The notes beneath the pieces are model-generated. The model did no database searches. It worked only from the letters and a program-made list of their open reading frames with translations, and had not been told where the DNA came from. Source: STC-113 sp964618565 (GTDB lineage Bacteria > Patescibacteriota > Gracilibacteria > BD1-5 > UBA2023). Taken from it: 64,000 nucleotides of DNA. Within the stretch, counting starts at the first letter, position 1. Each line of letters begins with the position of its first letter. The stretch lies in the NCBI GenBank assembly GCA_964618565.1, contig CAZUBA010000003.1, forward strand, positions 1 through 64,000, read 5' to 3'. This document shows, piece by piece, positions 1 through 9,397 of the stretch. A program made the position numbers and the translations under genes.

Positions 1-22
1 GCAGGCAGGTCTATTTGCTAGG

Positions 23-147
23 TGTCATTCCAGACTTGATCTGGAATCTGTAAAAATATAAAAAGTTCTTATTTTTTAAAAGTTGAGCTTATTTTAATAG
101 ATCCTGAATTATTGAAATGTATGCTTTGGTGCAAGTTCAGGATGACA
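23..147. repeat. MITE-like palindromic element
   Basis: The 125-bp segment opens with TGTCATTCC and closes with GGATGACA, which form an imperfect terminal inverted repeat. It contains an internal short palindrome (TCCAGACTTGATCTGGA) and no reading frame in either code. This is the usual look of a small non-autonomous intergenic element. Only one copy is seen in the window, so mobility is inference. Confidence 0.45.
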
Positions 148-157
148 AAGGGAAATA

Positions 158-320
158 TGTTTTTGCATACTTTTTACATAAAAAGTATTATTGATGAAGA
201 TGATTTAAGATAAAAGAAAATTCAAGATTTCCCGAATAAGGTTATGCTATCTGTAAACTTCAATTTTCGCATCAATCTCGTCTTTAATACTTTTGGAGCC
301 AAAAGTAGGCAAAACCCCTG
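158..320. repeat. tandem intergenic repeat, copy A
   Basis: Positions 158-203 match 501-546 with one difference, and about 250-317 match about 601-666 with scattered differences. The region is therefore a diverged tandem duplication with a period near 345 bp. Each copy holds the perfect hairpin ATACTTTTT-ACAT-AAAAAGTAT, which is terminator-like, followed by the phrase AGCCAAAAGTA-GCAAAAC. No gene is supported in 1-782. Confidence 0.7.
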
Positions 321-336
321 CCTACCGGCAGGCAGG
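317..336. repeat. 20-nt GC-rich palindromic repeat
   Basis: CCTGCCTACCGGCAGGCAGG. The exact reverse complement lies at 23770-23789 inside a tRNA-Leu remnant, and a one-base variant lies at 26671-26690. The window begins with GCAGGCAGGT, apparently the tail of a fourth copy. It is a dispersed palindromic repeat in an AT-rich genome. Confidence 0.75.
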
Positions 337-500
337 TTTAGGGGGGAAATAAAATCAAGGGATAAGAAATATACCAGTTCTCAGAAAGAGGAAATAAATC
401 CTCCTCTAAAAGTAGGGGTTTGGGGATGGCGAGTCTGTCAGCGGAGGCGGAGCTGGAGCCAATACGTAGCGTAGCGGAGTGAGTTTCTGCCGGTCCCCAA

Positions 501-669
501 TGTTTTTGAATACTTTTTACATAAAAAGTATTATTGATGAAGATGAGTTGAAAGATATGATCAGATTTGAAAGATGCCTTTTTCCGAAATAGATTATTCT
601 TTTTGTAGACTTTAATTTTCCGCATCAATATCATCTTAGTACTTTTGAAGCCAAAAGTAAGCAAAACCT
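501..669. repeat. tandem intergenic repeat, copy B
   Basis: This is the second copy of the 345-bp-period repeat beginning at 158. Next to each copy lies one arm of a perfect 15-nt inverted repeat, at 465-479 and 691-705 (CGTAGCGTAGCGGAG and its complement). GC-rich, low-complexity DNA around it (GGGGTTTGGGG-like runs) differs from the AT-rich genome average. I see nothing coding here. Confidence 0.7.
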
Positions 670-782
670 TTGGGGGCTGCACAAATCGCTCTCCGCTACG
701 CTACGTTTAGACGGAATGTTGCTCTGCCCCCAAACCCCCGCATCAGAGTATTTTTTAGGATTTTAAAAATAAAGGTTATGTT

Positions 783-1943
783 TTAATAATCAAAATAAAA
801 AGTTTCAACTATATAATCTGAATCTCAACCTGTTCAGATATCCATGTAAGATGTTGCAGCTGGCTCTGCTCTATATTTAAAAAATGTTTGAAAGTCTGGT
901 ACTCTTAAACATAACATTTTAATAAATTTTCATGGTATAGTATCCATTCTAATTTTTCATTCTTTTATATTTCTATCGTAGTCAGATAAATTATCATCTC
1001 ATGAATATCAAAATCTTAACGTTTCTATACAGATATTTATCAAAAAATTTGGATTATGACCATCATCTTTTTGCCTTCTATAGATTAAATCAGCTTTTTT
1101 TAATATGCTTTTAATTTTTCTTATACTTATATTTAATTTAAATAGCTCAAACAAGAACGAAGATAATTGCCCAAGAATTAATGTTCAAGATGGAATAAAA
1201 GATTCGTCAATTATGTTTAAAATAAATTTTTCAAATTTCTTATACTTAGGTGTAAAAAATTCAAAAGTATCTATTGATTTTAAATAAGATTCTAAAAAAT
1301 CTTTATAACTTTTATCTCAAATCAACACAACAATTTTTATATTTTTTTCTCAAAAAAAGTTATTCTTAATAAAATAACTTAGTGTCTCCAGAAATAAACA
1401 TCAGTATTCTCAAGATCTATCTATATCTTCAATCACTATTACTAAATTCCTATCAAAATTTGTTATTATCTTTTTTAAAATCTCTTGCAAATCAAAAATC
1501 CTTTTTGCTCATTTGCTTTCAAAAATTTTAGCAATTTTATCGGCTGCTCATAATCATGGAATAGCTGATATTGTTGTAAAAATTCAATCAGCAACCGTCA
1601 TATTTTCGCCATCTATTTCTCTAGCAGTTTCATGCCTTCATTTTCAAATTTGATCTGCTAAATCTAGTATAAATCATTCCCACATCTCTCTTCGGTCAGG
1701 ATATTTCCATGCATCAAAGTGAATCCAAAAAGGCTTTGGAGCCTCTCCTGAATTATTGATTTTAATGTTGTGTATACATGTGCTTTTGCCACATCAATAA
1801 GCTCAGACTAGGGCTAAGATTGATTTATTGGGTAATCACTGGATTTTCTTCCAAATATCATTTTGTGTAATTTCATTATCAAACAAATCAAGCACATCAT
1901 ATCTATCCTCCAATAGCATTGGATCTTTCAAAAATCAAGCCAT
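783..1943 (-). CDS. KAP-family P-loop NTPase
   Basis: This 386-residue protein is visible only when UGA is read as Gly. A Walker A motif, GAYGCGKST, lies near residue 40, with two of its glycines written UGA. A Walker B-like LVIVIEDIDR follows near residue 140, then an FDAWKYPD stretch. That combination is typical of KAP-type NTPases, a family with mobile-element and membrane-associated members. I see no convincing pair of transmembrane helices of the kind many KAP proteins insert between the Walker motifs. The ATG start is preceded by AT-rich sequence with no Shine-Dalgarno site. It lies downstream of dnaK on the same strand but behind dnaK's terminator, so it is probably a separate unit. 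Family assignment is fairly firm; cellular role is unknown. Confidence 0.8.
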
Positions 1944-1966
1944 AATAATCATTCTTAAGATATAAA

Positions 1967-1999
1967 CAAAAATCGTCGACTTTCGCCGACGATTTAAAA
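1967..1999 (-). terminator. dnaK terminator
   Basis: A hairpin with ATCGTCG/CGACGAT arms (1972-1978 and 1987-1993) is followed on the minus strand by a run of T. It lies immediately after the dnaK stop codon. Confidence 0.8.
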
Positions 2000-2005
2000 A
2001 TCTCA

Positions 2006-3898
2006 TTATTCAACTTCCCCTTCAACACTGTCATCCTCTTTCTTCTTCTCGTTATTGTCTTTTACTTTCACTCATTCGTCTCATTCTGGAGTTCCTCATT
2101 TGGAGTAGATCTCCTGGCCGATTTTCATCATTACTTCTTGGAGAGGGTTTGATACTGCATCGATTTCTTCTTTGGTTGCAGCTTGGTTTTCGAGGACTTT
2201 CTTAAGTTCTTCAATTTTCGTTTTTGCTTCTTCACCTAATTTTTCATCAAATTTACCTTCATTGTCTTTTAAGGTTTTTTCTGATTGGTATACAGCAGAA
2301 TCTGCCATATTCCTGGCTTCGATGATTTCTTTCTTCTTCTTGTCTTCATCCCTCTTTGCCTCTGCTTCCTTGACGAGCCTGTCTACTTCAGCAGTATCCA
2401 TACCAGTAGAACCTTGGATCATAATCTTCTGCTCTTTGCCTGTTCATTTATCTTTTGCGGTAACATGGAGAACTCCAGATGCATCAATATCAAATGTTAC
2501 TTCGATTTGCGGAACTCATCTAGGAGCTTGTGCGATTCCGTCTAAGATGAATCTACCAAGCGATTTGTTGTCTGGTGCCATTTCGCGTTCTCATTGAAGG
2601 ACATGGATTTCAACAGATAGCTGTCCGTCCATAGCGGTAGAATAAACTTGTGATTTGCTTGATGGGATAGTCGTATTTCTCTCGATCATGCGAGTCATGA
2701 CTCAACCAAGGGTCTCTATTCCAAGCGAAAGAGGAGTGACATCAAGTAGCAATACATCTTTAACATCTCAACTTATGATTCAAGCTTGAATTGCAGCTCA
2801 TAACGCCACTGCCTCATCTGGATTTACAGATGAATTTGGTTTTTTTCAGAAGAATTCTTCTAATTTCTTCAGTACAAGAGGAACACGAGTAGAACCTCAG
2901 ACTAGGATTACCTCATCGATTTGACTTGCTTGAAGATTTGCATCTTTCAATACTTTCCTACATGGTTCTAGAGATCATTCTACAAGATCATATATCAATT
3001 CTTCGAATTTTGCTCTGGATAATGTAATGTGCAAATTGCTTGGGATTCCATTATTGAGTGCTATGAATGGCTCATTTATTTCTGTTTCAGTAGAGCTTGA
3101 TAATTCCATTTTAGCTTTCTCTGATGCGATTCTTACTCTTTGAACTGCCATTGGCTCTTTGCGAAGATCGATTCATTCTGTTCTTTGAAACTCTGACATC
3201 ACATATTCGAATATTCTCTGATCAAAATCATCTCAACCTAAGTGAGTATTACCATTTGTGGCAAGTACTTCAAAAGTTCATTCTGAAGAAATCTCTAATA
3301 TGGATATATCGAATGTACCTCCTCAGAAGTCATAAACAGCCACTTTTTCATCTTTTTTCTTGTCTAATCAGTATGAAAGCGCCGCTGCGGTCGGTTCATT
3401 AACAATACGCTTAACATCTAGACCTGCTATCTTACCTGCATTGATTGTCGCTTGACGTTGATCATCATTAAAATATGCAGGAACTGTAATTACGGCTTCA
3501 GTAACTTTTTCTCATAGATATTTCTCAGCATCTTCTTTAAGTTTTTCCAGTACTTTTGCAGAAATTTCTTCTGGTCTCACTTCTTTTCCATTGAAATCTA
3601 TAAGACATTCTCCAGCACTACCTTTTACAACCTTAAAAGGAAGGTTTTTTAGCTCAGATTGAACCTCATCAAATTTGCGTCCGATGAATCTTTTTGCTGA
3701 ATAAATTGTTTGAGCCGGATTGACAACAGATTGTCTTTTTGCAGGCATACCCACAATTATTTCTCAGTTTTTATTAGCTACTATAGAAGGAGTCGTACGA
3801 CCTCATTCTGCATTCGGGATAACTTTTGGTTGACCTCATTCCATGAAGGCCACACAAGAGTTTGTAGTTCATAGGTCGATTCAGATTACTTTTGCCAT
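2006..3898 (-). CDS. dnaK: Hsp70 chaperone DnaK
   Basis: This 630-residue protein has the normal DnaK length. It contains the ATPase landmarks VYDFGGGTFDISI, NEPTAAALSYG and VGGSTRVPLV. The substrate-binding domain follows (DVTPLSLGIETLGG, then the IEVTFDIDASGVLHVTAKD region), and the tail is acidic and lysine-rich. Several conserved glycines are UGA, which breaks the frame into short pieces under the standard code. DnaK folds nascent and damaged proteins in the cytosol through ATP-driven cycles with DnaJ and GrpE; neither partner is in this window. It sits 21 bp downstream of a HIT-family gene. That gene carries the promoter and a CIRCE-like operator, so the two probably form a heat-inducible operon. 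Confidence 0.97.
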
Positions 3899-3919
3899 AA
3901 TATATTTAAAGTTAAAAAA

Positions 3920-4354
3920 TTATAAATTATAAGTTACAAGTTTGCTTTTTAGCGCTTGTTTGATTTTTTGAAGAATATCTTCATTTAATTCCTTTTTTTC
4001 ATAAGGCGCATAATTTGCATTCGGATTAGCATCGAGGAATTTGATTCAATCGAATTCCCTTGGCGCGAAGTATCTTGGAATCATATGCCAATGCAGATGG
4101 TTAGAAGTATTTCCGAGAGATGATACATTAATTCGGTCATTTGAGAATAAGCCTTTAACGCAATTTGACCAACTAGGGATCACTTCATCAAAAAGCTCAT
4201 CTCTCTCTTCTTTGGTCATATCTGTAGTTAAATCTGCATTTTCTCTCTTAGCCCAAGCATAGCATCTTCAAATATAAGGATATTGATTAACATGAAGGAA
4301 CATTGTCCAATATTTATAATCCTTTATCTTATATTTCTCGTATGCTTCAGCCAT
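3920..4354 (-). CDS. HIT-family nucleotide hydrolase/transferase
   Basis: This 144-residue protein contains the histidine triad in the form NHLHWHMIPRY near residue 95, matching HxHxHxx with a bulky last position. HIT proteins hydrolyse or transfer nucleotide monophosphates; the substrate here cannot be read from the sequence. An N-terminal segment with WTMFLHVNQYPYIGR resembles the beta-strand that holds the nucleotide in the family. The start is the first ATG after the promoter. It is the first gene of the dnaK operon and lies downstream of a CIRCE-like element, so it should be heat-regulated with dnaK. HIT placed directly before dnaK is not the classical hrcA-grpE-dnaK-dnaJ order. Confidence 0.88.
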
Positions 4355-4409
4355 TTCATGCAATTTAAATTAATGTTAACAAAAGTAAATCCTATCATTA
4401 ACGCTGACT

Positions 4410-4437
4410 ATTATAATTGTGCGTGTTTTAATGTCAA
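4410..4437 (-). promoter_or_regulatory. sigma70-type promoter of the HIT-dnaK operon
   Basis: On the minus strand there is a TTGACA at 4432-4437 and a TATAAT at 4410-4415, separated by 16 bp. It lies about 55 bp upstream of the HIT start codon and next to the CIRCE-like inverted repeat. Confidence 0.75.
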
Positions 4438-4444
4438 ATTTAAT

Positions 4445-4471
4445 TTAGCACTTTTTTTACCTACGTGCTAA
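4445..4471. promoter_or_regulatory. CIRCE-like operator upstream of HIT-dnaK
   Basis: TTAGCACTT-N9-ACGTGCTAA has exactly the 9-9-9 architecture of CIRCE (TTAGCACTC-N9-GAGTGCTAA), the HrcA repressor site. It lies between the divergent HIT-dnaK operon and the gene at 4537, just upstream of the -35 box. A second copy precedes clpB. hrcA itself is not in the window. Confidence 0.8.
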
Positions 4472-4536
4472 CTATTCAAATTTTGCTTTATATCCGGTTT
4501 TATGTTAGTATTTATCATATCTTTAATATTCGGATT

Positions 4537-5160
4537 ATGTCCCCTGACGCAAATATGAAAATACCAGACAGCTCTGGTAAAAATACAATTGATGATTCTC
4601 CTAGAAAAAATCTTAAGAATGAAATGGTAGACATTTTGGTTAAGTTGTACAGAAAAATCGTCAACTCTATTTGTAAACCCAAAAAAGATCTAGGTCCAGA
4701 AAAGGCTTATATAGATAAATTGATAGTCGAGCTTGAGAAAAACCTCATAGTATTAAGAAGGGAACTTATATATGGCAATCACTGAAAAGATGTGAAGGAA
4801 ACAATGCTTGAATCTCTTGAAATCTGATTAATAACAAGATGAAAATTGAAGTCAAATCTTGCAATAGTCGAATACGAGATGAACGAGAAGGAAATAAGCA
4901 AAGTCATAGAATGTGCTAGACAGGATTACAAGGAAGTTCTTAAGCCAAATTCTGGCGATGATTCAAGAACTGACGCACAATTGAAGATAGAGGCGGATTA
5001 CTTTTGTTGAAGCCTTATTTGATTAATATTCAATGCAAAGAACCCAGATGAAACAAGGATAGCAGCAATGAAAAAGCTTGAGAATATCAGAGGAAACGAA
5101 TTTTATTATTTGGAATTATTGAAATTTAAGGCTCTGGTTAAGGGCATGAAGGGGAATTAA
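4537..5160 (+). CDS. hypothetical protein, charged and helical
   Basis: This 207-residue protein has six in-frame UGA codons. It is rich in Lys and Glu, with long predicted helical stretches (MVDILVKLYRKIV; KAYIDKLIVELEKNLIVLRREL) and no signal peptide or membrane segment. I recognise no family. It is transcribed divergently from the HIT-dnaK operon and shares the intergenic CIRCE-like region, so its expression might respond to the same repressor. Small charged lineage-restricted proteins of this sort recur across the window (15998, 16738, 27819). Confidence 0.75.
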
Positions 5161-5509
5161 TATATTTAGCTCATATGCTGAAATTAATTTAAATCTAATT
5201 GAAATACTTTTAATAAATTATCATATTCCCTTTGCTTTTTTTATGAAATCAGTAAAATAATATTGCATTTACCTTTCTGGCGTGACTGCTCAAATTTTTT
5301 TCCTTACAACAAGTTTCCTAGCGAGGTCTCGAGCTCAGAAGTGCGGTCACCGTGCTGCACTGGCCGAACCATACCGACAATCCAATCGTTAAAAATTCGA
5401 ATGTCGGATTAGCACATCAAGGAATACAAAAACTGAGCATAACCTTAAGGTGAATGTAATGTTGAGACAAGGCTAGACCTTGTCTTTACTTATTATTAAT
5501 GGATTAAAC
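5161..5509. other. non-coding gap with possible structured RNA
   Basis: No open frame is supported. From about 5280 to 5430 the sequence becomes clearly more GC-rich than its surroundings. It holds complementary segments: GTGC/GCAC around 5341-5361, CCGACA near 5376 with TGTCGG near 5405, and the ACAAGG-CTAG-ACCTTGT hairpin at about 5466-5483. I compared it by eye with tRNA, tmRNA, RNase P and SRP consensus blocks and found no match. A structured RNA on either strand is possible. Confidence 0.3.
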
Positions 5510-6502
5510 TTGAAAGCATTAGCATTATTTTCATGATGACTTGATTCATCATTGGCTATAAATACCATTAGGAAACAATGAATAGAAGTCATCTGATTGA
5601 CATTCATCTCATCTTTCTGATGCAAATCCAAAGAGAATGTTGTGAAAAAAAATCAAAAAACTGCTGATAGATTCGGCTTTAAGCTTATGACTCACAATTT
5701 TACAGAAGAACAATTCAAAATTATAAAAAATCCCAAATTCTGACACGGAAAAAACTTGAACCCTTGCCTTGATTGTCACATTCTCATGCTTAAGGAGGCC
5801 AAAAAGATAATGGAAGAGATCTGAGCGGATTTCATAATAACTTGAGAAGTGCTTGGACAAAGGCCAAAAAGCCAAAGAAGAGATACTTTCCCAATAATAG
5901 ATAAGGCTGCGGAACTTGAATGATTGGTTTTGAGACCATTAAGTGCCAAGATAATGGATGAGACAATTCCAGAGAAAAACTGATGGGTAGACAGAGAAAA
6001 ACTCTTATGAATCTGAGGAAGATGAAGGAAAGATCAGATAAGCATGGCAAAAAGCATTTGATGGGAAGATTTCCCCACTCCTGCAGGATGATGCCTTTTG
6101 ACTGATATATGATATTCCTCAAGGCTTAAGAATATAATAAAAGACGATGCCATCCCTCCTGAAAATGAAATTCTACTTCTTACAATCTGAAGGCACTTCA
6201 ATTATTGAGATGCTAGAATTATCGTATGAAGAAAAGAGGATGAAAATGATACTATAGAAAGGCTTGCCTGAGATGACGAATATCTTCTTGAAGTTGAGGA
6301 TTATGGTACTCCCGCTGTTGTTGTAAAATGATCGATGACTGATGATGTTTTGGGTTTTGCAGCATGATTATGCGCAAGATATTCAGATTGAAAAAAAGAA
6401 GAAGAGGTAAAAGTCAGAATCTGGAAAAAATCCTGATCGGAAGAATTCAGACAAATCAAACCGCTGACTGATGATGAAGCAAAAATATATATTGTAAGAT
6501 AA
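5510..6502 (+). CDS. PP-loop tRNA thiolase-like protein with DUF814/NFACT-R-like tail
   Basis: This 330-residue protein opens with KALALFSGGLDSS, the PP-loop that adenylates a substrate, as in MnmA and ThiI tRNA thiouridylases. Cysteines at NPCLDCHILM and the TPAGGCLLTD motif match archaeal/thermophile-type MnmA-like proteins. The C-terminal 110 residues (FNYGDARIIVGRKEDEN, then a DYGTPAVVV element) resemble the NFACT-R/DUF814 RNA-binding domain. Together these suggest tRNA sulfur modification. I see no ATG in a sensible place. TTG at 5510, giving a start of the form M-KALALF, is the best choice, and a TTG at 5480 is possible. The gene ends just before a strong bidirectional terminator. Confidence 0.82.
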
Positions 6503-6506
6503 ATAA

Positions 6507-6536
6507 TAAAAGCCCCGACGAGTCGGGGCTTTTATT
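6507..6536. terminator. bidirectional terminator
   Basis: AGCCCCGAC-GA-GTCGGGGCT hairpin with A-rich and T-rich flanks. It separates the convergent PP-loop gene and clpB and can serve both. Confidence 0.9.
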
Positions 6537-6542
6537 ATTAGA

Positions 6543-9185
6543 TTATTTTATGACATTGACTTCCAGCTTATCATTTTCGAAATCAAGATTTATTTCACCT
6601 CCTTCGACAATCTCTCAAGCCAATAATTTCATTGAAAGAGGATTCAAAACATGCTTGATTATTGCTCTTTTGAGTGGCCTCGCTCAATATATGGGGTCAT
6701 ATCATATTTTAATCAAATATTCTTTAAGCTTATCTGAAAATCATACTTTTATATGCCTATGCCTCAAGATTCAGACTATCTCTTCAAGCAGTATGCCTAT
6801 TATTCCATTGAGCGCATCTTTGTCTAGGGCATTGAATATTATCACATCATCTATCCTGTTTATGAATTCAGGCTTAAAAAACTTATTCAATTGTCACATT
6901 ACACGTTTTTTTATCTCCTCAAAATCTCTCATTATTTTTGGCTTATCCTTATCTTTTCATACGCTTTCTACATCAAATCAGATATGTATTACCTCGTCGG
7001 TGAATTCTTGACTTCAAAAATTGGAAGTCATAATTATAATCGTATTCTTAAAGTTCACTGTCCTTCATTTGCTGTCAGTCAATCTTCAATCATCAAGCAG
7101 CTGAAGGAAAATATTGAATACATCCCTGTGGGCTTTCTCTATCTCATCGAATAATATTACAGAATAGGGTTTTCTCCTTACTGCCTCCGTAAGCTGTCAT
7201 CATTCTTCATATCAGACATATCAAGGAGGAGATCATATAAGCCTCGATACTGAATGCGGCTCCATATATTCACTCATGTCTATTCTTATGAAAGCATTCC
7301 TATCGCTAAAAAGTTCCATTGCGAGAGCTTTTGCTGTTTCTGTCTTACCGACTCATGTCGGCCCCAAAAATAAGAAGCTTCATATTGGTCTTTTCTCATC
7401 TGACAGTCCTGCTTTGTTTCTTTGAATCGCCTCAGCTACAAGCCTCAGAGCCTCATCTTGTCAGACTACTCTTTTGTTCATCCTTTCAAAAAGATGAAGA
7501 TACCTCTCTTTTTCGTGCTCTACAAGTTTTCAAACAGGGATTCAGGTCCATTTTGATACTATTTCTGCAATATCTTCCAGATCAACCCTGTCTTTTAGGT
7601 AAGAACTTCACTTTTTTTGATTTTCATGAAATTCATTTTCTATATCTTCAATTTCTTTTTGCACTGCTGGAATTTCGGAATATCTGATTCTAGCAACAGC
7701 TTGATAATCGAATTTCCTTTCATAATCATCTGCTTCATTCTTCAGTTTCTCTATCTTGTCTTTATCCTCTTTGATCTTCGCAATAAGATTTTTTTCATTT
7801 AGCCATTTACTGAGCTTTGTTCTGAGTTGCTCTTGCTTATCAGCTAGTTCCCTTTCGATTTCTTCCAGACGGAAATTATCAGGATTATTTTCATTCTTTA
7901 GTGCTTCTTTCTCGATTTCAAGAGATCTTATCTCTTTTTCAAATGTATCAAGCTCAACAGGCTTAGATGTTGAAGACATCTTTACGCTTGATGATGCCTC
8001 GTCTATTAAGTCTATGGCTTTATCTGGAAGCTTTCTGTCTGAAATGTATTTGAAGCTAAGCTCGACAGCACCAACTATGGCCCTATCGGAAATCTTTATT
8101 CAATGGAATGCCTCATATTTGTCTTTTATTCAACGTAAAATAGATATGGCATCTTCCTGGCTTGGCTCATCGATCATTACCGGTTGGAATCTTCTCTCTA
8201 GCGCCTGATCTTTTTCAATGAATTTCCTGTACTCATTTATGGTGGTTGCTCAAATGACCCTTATCTGTCATCTGGCCAACGCAGGCTTGAGCAAATTTCA
8301 GGCATCAGATCATCATTCTGTGCTTCCCGCTCCCACAATCATGTGAACCTCATCAATAAACAATATCACATCTCAATCGGATTTTTCCACCTCTTTCAAT
8401 ACCGTCTTGAGCCTTTCTTCAAATTCTCACCTGAATTTCGCTCACGCAATAAGCGCTCACATGTCAAGCGACATGATTTTCTTATTTTTTAAGTTATCCG
8501 GCACGTCATTCTCCACTATTTTCCTAGCAATTCATTCTACTATGGCCGTCTTACCGACTCATGGATCTCAGATTATCACTGGGTTGTTCTTCTGTCTTCT
8601 GGATAATATTTGGATAGTCCTTCTTGTTTCCTCTTCTCTTCAGATTACAGGATCTATTTTTCATTCCTTGGCAAGCTCAACAAGATCGATGCAATATTTT
8701 TTAAGGGATTCATACATGTTTTCCGCATCGTTTGAAGTCACCCTTTCTCAATGCCTCATTTTCTCAATCTCTTTTTTATATGAAGCAAAGTCAATTGAGA
8801 ATTCTCTGAATATTTCAGAAAGACTATGGGCTTTTTCAATCAATCATAAAAACAGATGCTCCTCCGTCACATAAGAATCCTGCATCGTGCGCGCCAAATT
8901 GTCTGCGAAAGCAAGAACCTGATTGAGTTCTGGAGAAAGAGTCAGCTGTGTAATTCACGACTCTATCCTTGGCAGAGATGATATGGCAAAATTTGTTTTC
9001 TGGTACAGTAGGTCGATATCGACCTTAAGCCTCGAGAGAATCTCTAAATTTATACTATCTTGGGCACTTAATATCACAAAAAGCAGATGTGTTGACTCAA
9101 GCATCGTATTTCAGTTTGATATTGCCATTGTCTGCGCTTCTTGCAGGCGTTTTGAAGCTGAAATTGTAAATCTTTCGAATTGCAT
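6543..9185 (-). CDS. clpB: ClpB disaggregase
   Basis: This 880-residue protein has the full ClpB layout. A Clp-N repeat domain (residues 1-145) is followed by AAA1 with Walker A GDPGVGKT and VILFIDEVHMIVGAG. A coiled-coil middle domain spans about 400-530. AAA2 has Walker A GPTGVGKTET, VILFDEIEKAHRDVFNI and a C-terminal sensor GARPLKRAI. Many of these glycines are UGA. The middle domain distinguishes ClpB from ClpA. ClpB extracts polypeptides from aggregates together with DnaK, whose operon lies about 2 kb away. The promoter carries a CIRCE-like operator, so both arms of the disaggregation machinery appear co-regulated. Confidence 0.96.
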
Positions 9186-9265
9186 AATGATTTTAATTAT
9201 ATTTTAAAGAAATTCTTTCTTTTATGGCTTTTGTTTGGTTTTTTCTGGATAATTTCCCTATTCGA

Positions 9266-9292
9266 CTAGCACGTAAATTATATACGTGCTAA
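9266..9292. promoter_or_regulatory. CIRCE-like operator overlapping the clpB promoter
   Basis: CTAGCACGT-N9-ACGTGCTAA has 9-9-9 geometry and a near-perfect inverted repeat, with the right arm identical to that of the dnaK-operon element at 4445-4471. The clpB -10 box lies in the N9 spacer, so a bound repressor would block RNA polymerase directly. Confidence 0.85.
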
Positions 9293-9304
9293 TTACAAAG
9301 TCAA
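9277..9304 (-). promoter_or_regulatory. clpB promoter
   Basis: On the minus strand there is TTGACT at 9299-9304 and TATAAT at 9277-9282 with a 16-bp spacer. It overlaps the CIRCE-like operator. It lies about 90 bp upstream of the clpB ATG. Confidence 0.8.
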
Positions 9305-9397
9305 GAACATTTTTATAAAGAAGTCAAAAATCCTTCATTTTTTTGCTTTTTAAAGTAAATATGATACAATTTGAAGGATAAAATTTAAATTAAGAGC

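Noticed and set aside
244..682. Short reading frames on both strands within the 5' repeats
   Set aside because: They lie inside a diverged tandem duplication and GC-rich low-complexity DNA, have no codon-like pattern and are not supported by a start context.
2172..2597. Plus-strand frames over dnaK and many similar frames over clpB and the membrane protein genes
   Set aside because: They are antisense shadows. The minus-strand genes have full family motifs when UGA is read as Gly.
5340..5420. SRP RNA, tmRNA, RNase P RNA or SAM riboswitch in the 5161-5509 gap
   Set aside because: I looked for GGAAG/AGCAGC (SRP), the alanine-tRNA-like ends (tmRNA), GAGGAAAGTCC (RNase P) and the SAM-I core on both strands and found none.
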